NCBI GenBank assembly: GCA_005778045.1 | Contig: SXKQ01000025.1 | Span: 1-27,626, forward strand | DNA length: 27,626 bases | Direction: 5' to 3' | DNA from: Planctomycetia bacterium | Lineage (GTDB): Bacteria > Planctomycetota > UBA1135 > GCA-002686595 | Shown: positions 1 through 6,712 of the stretch, in pieces | How positions within the stretch are numbered: position 1 is the first letter of the stretch | Layout of the letters: the number at the start of each line of letters is the position of its first letter | Position numbers and translations under genes: made by a program | Notes under the pieces: model-generated | Database searches by the model: none | What the model was told of the DNA's origin: nothing | What the model saw: the letters and a program-made list of their open reading frames with translations, nothing else

Positions 1-1210
1 CGGCGGCGGGGAGCCGCCGCTCGTCGCCACGGCACGCGGCGCGGAGCTCACGGACGGCGACGGCAGGGTCTACACCGCCCTCGTCGGCTCCTGGGGCCCG
101 AGGAGCCTCGGACACTCGCACCCAGCGGTCGTCGAGGCGATCGCGCGCGCGGCGCACGAGGGTCTCTCGTTCGGCGCCACGTGCGAACGCGAGGTGATGC
201 TCGCCGAGGCCGTGCTGTGCCGCTTCCCATGGGCCGAGTAGGTGCGCTTCGTCTCGACGGGCACCGAGGCCGTCATGAGCGCGGTGCGGCTCGCGCGCGG
301 CGCTACGGGGCGCTCCCGCATCGTCAAGTTCGAGGCCTGTTACCACGGTCACGTCGACAGCCTGCTCGTGAAGGGCGGCTCGGGGCTCGCGACGCTCGGC
401 ATCCCGTCATCGGCGGGCGTGCCGCCGGCGCTCGCCGAGCTCACCGAGGTCCTGCCGCTCGACGACGAGAAGGCGGCGGACGCCCTGTTCGCGGAGCGCG
501 GCAAGGAGATCGCGTGCGTGATCATCGAGCCGCTGCCGGCCAACTCCGGCCTGCTCGTGCAGCGTCGCTCGTTCCTCGAACATCTGCGCAAGCTCACGCT
601 CGCGCACGGCGCCCTGCTGATCTTCGACGAGGTCATCAGCGGCTTGCGCGTCGCCATGGGCGGCATGACCGAGGTCACGGGCATCGAGCCTGACATCGTC
701 ACTCTCGGCAAGATCGTCGGTGGCGGCATGCCGGTCGGCGCGTACCTCGCCAAGGACGCGCTGATGACGCAGGTCGCGCCGCTCGGGCCCGTGTACCAAG
801 CCGGCACGCTGTCGGGAAACCCGGTCGCGATGGCGGCGGGACTCGCGACTCTCAAGCAGCTCGAAGACCGGCAGGTGTATCGCGAACTCGACGCGCGCGG
901 CGCGATGCTGCAGCGTGGCTTCGAGCGCGCGATGGAGCGCTACGACATCACGGGCACGGTCGCACGCATGGGCTCGATCCTGTGGCTGAGCCTGCAGGCG
1001 GGCCCGCCGCCGCGCGCGTGGCACAAGGTCGACATGTCGGGCGCGAAGCTCTACGGGAAGATCCATCGCCACGCGATGCACAACGGCCTGTGGATGGCTC
1101 CGTCGGCCTACGAGGTCGCGTTCGTCTCGCTGGCGCACGAGGCTGAGCACATCGAGCGCGCCACTCAGGCTTTCGCGCGCGCGCTCGAGGCCGTGCGAAA
1201 AGAAGGCTGA
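1..1210 (+). CDS. hemL: Glutamate-1-semialdehyde 2,1-aminomutase, 5' end missing, interrupted by an in-frame TAG
   Basis: HemL converts glutamate-1-semialdehyde to 5-aminolevulinate, the last step of the C5 route into tetrapyrroles, using PLP in the cytosol. The visible frame (codons from base 2) shows the HemL landmarks in order: VGSWGP, GHSHP, LSFGA, STGTEAVMSAVRLARG, CYHGH, the aspartate in IFDEV, and the PLP-lysine motif VTLGKIVGGGMPVGAY. The start codon lies before the window. A TAG at 239-241 interrupts the frame just before VRFVSTGTEA, with perfect homology on both sides and no frame change. Restart at the next codon (GTG 242) would drop the N-terminal part needed for the fold. The gene ends one base before a histidine kinase, so it belongs to the heme operon that continues to 6630. 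The family is certain; whether the copy is functional is unclear. Confidence 0.93.
239..241 (+). other. In-frame TAG inside hemL
   Basis: The codons read GCC GAG TAG GTG CGC TTC. Homologous HemL proteins have one variable, often Lys, Met, Arg or Gln, residue here, between the end of a helix and the VRFV strand. Lys, Gln, Glu or Leu (TTG) codons each become TAG by one substitution. It may be a real nonsense mutation or a sequence error. Confidence 0.9.
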
Positions 1211-1211
1211 A

Positions 1212-2192
1212 GTGGACCCCACTCGACGCAAGCTCTACTCGTACGTCGCGGTCGTCGCGCTGTACCTGCTCGTTTTCGGGTGGTGGCTATTCTTCTTCGC
1301 GCACCAGAGCGAGTTCCTCCTCCAGCGCGTGGCGGACCGCGGCGTGGCGGTCTCGACCGAAGTGGAGGGCGCGCTGCGGACGGCGACGGACGACAGCATG
1401 CGCATGTTCGTGTTCGAGGGCGCCTTCCTCGGGCTGCTGCTCCTCGCCAGCGTGTTCCTCGTCGTGCGCTCGCTCCAGAAGGAACTGTCGGTGCACCGCC
1501 AGCAGCGCAATTTCCTCTCGGCCGTCACACATGAATTGAAGAGCCCGATCTCGTCGGCCAAGCTGTACGTCGAGAGCCTCCAGCTCGGCCGCGCCGAAGG
1601 CGAGAAGCGCGAGCGCTATCTCAAGCACGCACACCAGGACCTCGATCGTCTGCAGAAGATGGTCGAGAGCCTGCTGGTGACCGCGCGCATGACGACCACG
1701 GGTCCGGATGTGCAGCTGCGCGCCCTCAATCTCGTCGCGGAGACGCGTGAGATCGCCGGCGAACTCGCCCACGATCCCCAGACCGCGACGGCGACTCTCG
1801 AAGTGCGCGCGGACGGGCCGCTCGTGGCCCGCGTCGACCCCGCGGCCCTGCGCACGATTCTGCGCAACCTAATCTCGAATGCCGTCAAGTACGCGGGGCC
1901 GGCGCCGCGCGTCGCCATCGAGCTGCGCCGCGAGGGCCGCCAGGCCGTGCTGCGCGTGCGCGACTGGGGTCCGGGGTTGAACGGCGCCGATCCGCGCCGC
2001 ATCTTCGACGCCTTCGTACGCGGTGGCGACGAGAACGTGCGCACGCGGCCGGGCGTCGGACTGGGGCTGTTCCTCGTCTCGGAGCTCGCCCGCGCGCACG
2101 GTGGCGAGGCGCGCGCAGTGGCTTCGCTCGAGGGCGGAGGCTTCGCCATCGAGGTCGCGCTGCAGGCCGCAGAGAAGGAGCAAGCGACGTGA
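1212..2192 (+). CDS. Membrane sensor histidine kinase encoded inside the heme operon
   Basis: This 326-residue protein has two predicted membrane helices (about residues 11-30 and 66-87) around a short extracytoplasmic loop of about 35 residues. The kinase core follows: H-box AVTHELKSPI with phospho-acceptor His107, N-box RNLISNAVKYA (Asn223), G1 DWGPGL (about 251), F-box IFDAFVRG and G2 GVGLGL (about 281-286). No PAS, GAF or HAMP domain is obvious, so the signal is probably sensed in or near the membrane. The GTG start at 1212 is one base after the hemL stop and is preceded by AGAAGG at 1201-1206. The stop overlaps the regulator's start, so this is a cognate pair. The architecture is PhoR/BaeS-like. 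A role in heme or redox sensing is inferred from position only. Confidence 0.93.
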   Translation: MDPTRRKLYSYVAVVALYLLVFGWWLFFFAHQSEFLLQRVADRGVAVSTEVEGALRTATDDSMRMFVFEGAFLGLLLLASVFLVVRSLQKELSVHRQQRNFLSAVTHELKSPISSAKLYVESLQLGRAEGEKRERYLKHAHQDLDRLQKMVESLLVTARMTTTGPDVQLRALNLVAETREIAGELAHDPQTATATLEVRADGPLVARVDPAALRTILRNLISNAVKYAGPAPRVAIELRREGRQAVLRVRDWGPGLNGADPRRIFDAFVRGGDENVRTRPGVGLGLFLVSELARAHGGEARAVASLEGGGFAIEVALQAAEKEQAT

Positions 2193-2887
2193 GCGCTGAG
2201 AAGCTGGTGGTGGTCGAGGACGAGGAGCACCTCGCCGAGGTGATCTCGGAGAACCTAGAACTCGATGGCTATGCCGTGGAGGTCGTGACCGACGGCCTCG
2301 CCGCGCTCGCACGGCTGCGTCGTGAGCCGGTACCGGCGCTCGTGCTGCTCGACGTGATGCTCCCCGGCATGGATGGGTTCACCGTCTGCGACACGCTACG
2401 CAAGGAAGGCCGCAACGTGCCAATCCTGTTCCTGACCGCGCGCAGCGGTCCCGATGACCGCGTGCGCGGACTCGAGCTCGGCGGCGACGATTTCCTCGGC
2501 AAGCCGTTCGACCTGCGTGAGCTCATGCTGCGCGTGCGCGCGATCCTCAAGCGCTCGACGTGGTATTCCGGCCCTTCGCCGGCAGGTGAATTGCTGACGC
2601 TTGGCCCCGCACGCGTGAACTTCAAGAGCTTCGTCGCCACCGTCGAGGGCCGCGACATCCAGCTCTCCCAGAAGGAGACCATGATCCTGCGCTGCCTCGC
2701 GGAGAAGCCCGGCGAGGTCATCACGCGCGCGGAGATCCTCGAACGCGTGTGGGGCTACGACGCGTTCCCGACCGAGCGCACCATCGACAACTTTATCGTG
2801 CGCCTGCGCCGGCTCCTCGAGCCCGACCCGCAGTCGCCGCGCTACATCCACACCGTTCGCGGAACCGGATACCGACTCACACCATGA
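2189..2887 (+). CDS. OmpR/PhoB-family DNA-binding response regulator
   Basis: This 232-residue regulator is the likely partner of the kinase it overlaps by 4 nt (GTGA). The receiver domain (about 4-115) has acidic-pocket residues Glu10 and Asp11, phospho-acceptor Asp55 in LLDVMLPGMDG, Thr83 in FLTARS and Lys105 in GKPF. The C-terminal winged helix (about 135-230) shows the family signatures LSQKE, PGEVITRAEILERVWG, TIDNFIVRLRRLLEP and HTVRGTGYRL. A strong Shine-Dalgarno (AAGGAG, about 2175-2180) lies 8 nt before the GTG start. The stop overlaps hemE by 4 nt, so kinase, regulator and hemE are translationally linked. Its targets are unknown; autoregulation of this operon would be the simplest case. 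Confidence 0.95.
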   Translation: MSAEKLVVVEDEEHLAEVISENLELDGYAVEVVTDGLAALARLRREPVPALVLLDVMLPGMDGFTVCDTLRKEGRNVPILFLTARSGPDDRVRGLELGGDDFLGKPFDLRELMLRVRAILKRSTWYSGPSPAGELLTLGPARVNFKSFVATVEGRDIQLSQKETMILRCLAEKPGEVITRAEILERVWGYDAFPTERTIDNFIVRLRRLLEPDPQSPRYIHTVRGTGYRLTP

Positions 2888-3915
2888 ATCCCACGGATCG
2901 ACTGCTGATGCGCGCCCTGCGGCGCGAGAAAACCGAACGCGCTCCCGTGTGGCTCATGCGTCAGGCCGGACGCTACCTGCCCGAGTATCGCGCGGTGCGC
3001 AAGGAGGCTGGCGGCTTCATGGAGATGATCCGCGAGCCGCGCTACGCCGCCGAGGTCACCATCCAGCCCATCCGCCGCTTCGGCATGGACGCCGCGATTC
3101 TCTTCAGCGACATCCTCGTGCCGCTGGAGGCCATGGGTATGAAGCTCATCTTCGACGACCACGGTCCGTCGCTGCCCATCCCCGTGCGCGATCGCGCGGC
3201 GATCGACGCGCTCCGAGTGGTCGATCCCGCGTCCACCATGCCGTTCGTCGGCGAGGCGCTGAAGCTCACGCGCGCCGGACTCCCCGACGAGACCGCGCTG
3301 CTCGGCTTCTGCGGCGCGCCGTTCACGCTCGCGTCGTATGCGATCGAGGGCGGCACGTCGAAGCAGTTCAGCTTCCTGCGCAAGATGATGTACCGGGACT
3401 TCGCGGCGTTCTCGGACCTGATGGACAAGCTCGCGGACGAGGTCATCGCGCACATGCGCTATCAGGTCGCGAGCGGCGCCGACGCGGTCGTGCTGTTCGA
3501 CACGTGGGCGGGCTCGCTCACGCGCGCGGACTACCAGCGCTACGCCGCGCCGTGGACCAAGCGCGTCGTCGACAGCCTCGCCGGCGTCGCCCCGCGCGTG
3601 ATCTTTGCGGGCGATTCGGGACACTTCCTCGACGATCTGCTCGCCATGGGCGCAGAAGGCGTCGCGCTCGACCATCGCACTTCGCTCGCGTCGGCTCTCG
3701 AGCGCGCGGCTGGCCGCTGCGCGCTGCAGGGTAACTTCGATCCCGCGGCGCTGTTCGCGAGTCCGGAGGAAGTGCACCGCCGCACGCACGCCCTGCTCGA
3801 CGAGGTCGGCGGCCGTCCCGGTCATGTGCTGAACCTCGGTCACGGCGTGTTCAAGGACACCGATCCGGAGTGCGTCGGCGCCTTCGTGCGCGCGGCGAAG
3901 GAGCGGACGAGATGA
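2884..3915 (+). CDS. hemE: Uroporphyrinogen decarboxylase
   Basis: HemE removes four carboxyl groups from uroporphyrinogen III to give coproporphyrinogen III, without cofactor, in the cytosol. The 343-residue length is normal for the family. Diagnostic motifs are WLMRQAGRYLPEYR near the N-terminus (substrate-binding arginines), ILFSDILVPLEAMG with the catalytic aspartate, GFCGAPFTLASYAIEGG, VVLFDTWAG, LQGNFDP and the C-terminal LNLGHGV. The start chosen is the ATG that overlaps the regulator stop (ATGA, 2884-2887), because the preceding in-frame codons lie inside the regulator gene and do not resemble HemE. The gene overlaps hemN by 4 nt at its end. Confidence 0.98.
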   Translation: MNPTDRLLMRALRREKTERAPVWLMRQAGRYLPEYRAVRKEAGGFMEMIREPRYAAEVTIQPIRRFGMDAAILFSDILVPLEAMGMKLIFDDHGPSLPIPVRDRAAIDALRVVDPASTMPFVGEALKLTRAGLPDETALLGFCGAPFTLASYAIEGGTSKQFSFLRKMMYRDFAAFSDLMDKLADEVIAHMRYQVASGADAVVLFDTWAGSLTRADYQRYAAPWTKRVVDSLAGVAPRVIFAGDSGHFLDDLLAMGAEGVALDHRTSLASALERAAGRCALQGNFDPAALFASPEEVHRRTHALLDEVGGRPGHVLNLGHGVFKDTDPECVGAFVRAAKERTR

Positions 3916-5300
3916 ATGTCGCGGAGCTGCGCGTCGACGAGGAGCTGATCCTGCGCATGTCGGGTGCGGGCCCGCGCTACACCTCGTACCCGACGGTGCC
4001 GGAGTGGCATGAGTTCGGCGACGCGGACGCGCGCGCGGCACTGGTGCGCGCCTCGACGAAGCCCGACGAGCCGCTGTGTGTGTACGTGCACCTGCCGTTC
4101 TGCGCGCGCATGTGCCTGTTCTGCGGCTGCACGGTCGAGATCACGCGCCGCCAAGGCAAGGTCGACAGCTACCTCGCAGCCATCGAGAAAGAAGTCGCGA
4201 TGACCTGCGAGCTGCTCGGCTCGCGTCGCAAGGTCGCGCAGATTCACTGGGGCGGCGGCACGCCGACGCACCTCAAGCCCGACGAGCTGCGCAGGCTGTA
4301 CGGCATCCTCTCGCGCCACCTCGACGTGCAGCCGGGCGCCGAGGTCTCGATCGAGGTGCACCCGCACGTCACCACGTTCGAGCAGATCGACGCGCTGGTG
4401 GACCTCGGCTTCAACCGCGTTTCCATGGGCGTGCAAGACCTCGATCCGCACGTGCAGGAGGTCATCCACCGGGACCAGACGACGGAGGAGACCGAGGCGC
4501 TCGTCGCGCACTGCCGCAAGCGCGGCGTCGGCGGCATCAACCTCGACCTGATGTACGGCCTGCCCGAGCAGACCGAGGCGACCTTTGCGGCCACGCTGCG
4601 CACGATCGCGCGCATCCAGCCGGACCGACTCGCCGTGTACGGCTACGCGCACGTGCCGTGGCTCAAGCGCCACCAGACCGCGCTCGAGCGCTATCGCCTA
4701 CCGACCGCTCCGGAGCGCGCGCGCCTGTTCTTCGTCGCCATCGAGGAGCTCTCGAAGTCCGGCTACGAGGTTATCGGCCTCGACCACTTCGCGCGGCGCA
4801 GCGACGCGCTCTGGGGCGCGCTCGAGGACGGCACGCTGCACCGCAACTTCATGGGTTACACGACCCATCCCGCCGAAGAGATGCTCGCCTTCGGCATGAG
4901 CTCGATCGGGGACTTCGGCGGCGCATTCGTGCAAAACAACCCCGATACGCGCGCCTACGAGGCCGCCATCCACGCCGGGAAGTTTTCGGCAATGAAGGGC
5001 ATGGTGCGCAGCGCCGAGGACGACCTGCGCCGGGCCGCGATCCAGTCGCTGATGTGCGCGATGCACCTCGATCTCGACGAGCTCGAGGCCCAGACTGGCC
5101 GCCGTGACCTCGCCACTCACTTCGCGCGCGAGCTCGAGGAGCTGCGCCCGCTCGAGGAGCAGGGTTTCTGCGAGCTCCGCGGGCGCCGCGTCGACGTCAC
5201 GCCACGGGGTCGGCTCTTCCTGCGGCACCTCGCGATGGTGTTCGACGAGTACCTACGCAAGAAGAAGGCTGACGGGCCGCGCTTCAGCAAGACCATCTGA
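3912..5300 (+). CDS. hemN: Oxygen-independent coproporphyrinogen III dehydrogenase (radical SAM)
   Basis: HemN oxidatively decarboxylates two propionates of coproporphyrinogen III to give protoporphyrinogen IX, using SAM and a [4Fe-4S] cluster. The 462-residue protein has the full-length HemN signature rather than the shorter HemW form: the N-terminal GPRYTSYPT, the cysteine motif HLPFCARMCLFCGC (CX3CX2CXC), the SAM-binding GGGTPTHL, VSMGVQDLDPHVQ, and the C-terminal HemN domain with EMLAFGMSSIG. The start is the ATG overlapping the hemE stop, with AAGGAG at 3898-3903, 8 nt upstream. It is followed 4 nt later by hemY. Confidence 0.97.
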   Translation: MNVAELRVDEELILRMSGAGPRYTSYPTVPEWHEFGDADARAALVRASTKPDEPLCVYVHLPFCARMCLFCGCTVEITRRQGKVDSYLAAIEKEVAMTCELLGSRRKVAQIHWGGGTPTHLKPDELRRLYGILSRHLDVQPGAEVSIEVHPHVTTFEQIDALVDLGFNRVSMGVQDLDPHVQEVIHRDQTTEETEALVAHCRKRGVGGINLDLMYGLPEQTEATFAATLRTIARIQPDRLAVYGYAHVPWLKRHQTALERYRLPTAPERARLFFVAIEELSKSGYEVIGLDHFARRSDALWGALEDGTLHRNFMGYTTHPAEEMLAFGMSSIGDFGGAFVQNNPDTRAYEAAIHAGKFSAMKGMVRSAEDDLRRAAIQSLMCAMHLDLDELEAQTGRRDLATHFARELEELRPLEEQGFCELRGRRVDVTPRGRLFLRHLAMVFDEYLRKKKADGPRFSKTI

Positions 5301-5304
5301 TTCG

Positions 5305-6630
5305 ATGACCATCGAGCTCGACACCGTCGTGGTCGGAGCGGGAATCTCCGGCCTCGCCTACGCGCACGCGCGCGGGCCCGCGGCGGAGCTGGTCGTGCTG
5401 GAGTCGGCCGCGCGCGCCGGCGGACTTGTCGAGACCCGCCGAGCCGGCCCTGAGGGGGCGTTCCGCTACGAAGTCGGTCCGGAGTCGTTGCGCTTCGAGG
5501 TGAAGGGGGGCCTGACGGACATGCTCGGCGAGCTCGCGCTCGCGGCCCGCAAGCCGCCGGGCGAGGCATCCCGGCGCTTTCTGGTCTGTCGCCGCAGGCT
5601 CGTCGACGCCCCGCTCTCGCCACCCAAGTTCCTCTCGTCTCCGCTGCTCTCGTGGCGCGGCAAGCTGCGCATGGCCGCCGAGCCGTTCCGGGACGCGCAT
5701 GTCGGCAACGACGGTTCGATCGCGGACTTCGTGCGCCACCGCGTCGGGCAGGAAGCGCTCGACGCGATGCTCGATCCGCTGGTGAGCGGCATTCACGCGG
5801 GCGATCCGGCGCAGCTCTCGATGCGCGCCTGCTTCCCGCGCCTCGTCGAGCTCGTCGAGACGCACGGTGGCCTGCTCCGCGCGCTCTTCAAGACGCGGGG
5901 CGAGCCCGCGCCTAGCGTGATGAAGCCGGAGGGCGGCTGCGAGGCGATCACGGACGCTCTCGCGGAACGTCTCGGCGACAAGCTCCGTCTGCGGAGCCCC
6001 GTGACCTCGATCGCGCGCGATGGCGAGCACTGGCGAGTCGCAAGCGCGTCCGGAGAGTTCCACGCCCGGCGCGTCGTGCTCGCCGTGGCGTCCCCCACGG
6101 CCGCACGATTGCTCGCACCGTCGCGGCCCGAGCTGGCGCGCATGGTCGGCACGATCGTGGCCGAGAGCATCGTCTCGCTCGTGCACGTGCACCGGCGAGA
6201 AAACGTCGGCCATTCGCTCGCGGGCTTCGGCTACCTCGTCGCGTCCCGCGAGAGGCTGCGCCACCTCGGCACGCTGTTCAGCTCGTCGATCGCGCCCGAT
6301 GCATGCCCCCCCTCGCACGTGGTGCTGCGCACGCTGCTCGGCGGTGCCCGACAGCCCGAGCTCATCGACGCGAGCGACGCCGAGCTCATGGACATCGTCC
6401 AAGACGAGGTCGGTGGCCTGCTCTCGCTGCGTGGCGCGCCCGAGTTCACCGCGCTCCAGCGCTGGCGTGCGACTCTGCCACGCTTTGACCTGCAGCACCC
6501 CTCCCGGGTCGACGCGATCGAGCGCGCGACCCCGCCGTCGCTCGGCCTCGCTGGCAACTGGCTGCGCGGGATCGGCGTGAATCACCTCGCCGCTTCGGCA
6601 CGGGCGCTCGCGGCTCGTCATGCCAGCTGA
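5305..6630 (+). CDS. hemY: Protoporphyrinogen/coproporphyrinogen oxidase, FAD-dependent HemY type
   Basis: This flavoenzyme aromatises a porphyrinogen to the porphyrin. Given its position after hemE and hemN, protoporphyrinogen IX is the likely substrate. The N-terminus has the dinucleotide-binding motif VVVGAGISGLAYA, followed by LESAARAGGLVET and YEVGPESLR, typical of the PPOX/monoamine-oxidase fold. PLVSGIHAGDPAQLSMRA and the C-terminal GLAGNWLRGIGVNHL are also family-typical. The length of 441 residues is slightly short for HemY (about 450-480). The start is ATG 5305, 4 nt after hemN, since it places the FAD motif about eight residues in; no strong Shine-Dalgarno is seen. It is the last gene of the operon and is followed by a strong hairpin. 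The symbol hemG is used for the same family in some species. Confidence 0.93.
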   Translation: MTIELDTVVVGAGISGLAYAHARGPAAELVVLESAARAGGLVETRRAGPEGAFRYEVGPESLRFEVKGGLTDMLGELALAARKPPGEASRRFLVCRRRLVDAPLSPPKFLSSPLLSWRGKLRMAAEPFRDAHVGNDGSIADFVRHRVGQEALDAMLDPLVSGIHAGDPAQLSMRACFPRLVELVETHGGLLRALFKTRGEPAPSVMKPEGGCEAITDALAERLGDKLRLRSPVTSIARDGEHWRVASASGEFHARRVVLAVASPTAARLLAPSRPELARMVGTIVAESIVSLVHVHRRENVGHSLAGFGYLVASRERLRHLGTLFSSSIAPDACPPSHVVLRTLLGGARQPELIDASDAELMDIVQDEVGGLLSLRGAPEFTALQRWRATLPRFDLQHPSRVDAIERATPPSLGLAGNWLRGIGVNHLAASARALAARHAS

Positions 6631-6657
6631 AGGCGAGCCTGTATTCGGGAAAGCGAC

Positions 6658-6693
6658 GCTCCCCGCCCGTCGCGATCACGGCAGGCGGGGAGC
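6658..6693. terminator. Hairpin between convergent hemY and amidohydrolase genes
   Basis: There is a perfect 10-bp stem, GCTCCCCGCC (6658-6667) with GGCGGGGAGC (6684-6693), around a 16-nt loop. It lies between two gene ends and is symmetric, so it could act on both strands. No T-run follows, so it may work as a folded barrier or need Rho. Confidence 0.6.
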
Positions 6694-6712
6694 CAAGGTG
6701 CGCGCTTGCGGG

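Noticed and set aside
242..1210. Calling hemL as an intact gene starting at GTG 242
   Set aside because: The HemL-homologous frame continues upstream to the window edge and contains conserved motifs, so GTG 242 is an internal codon after TAG, not a natural start.
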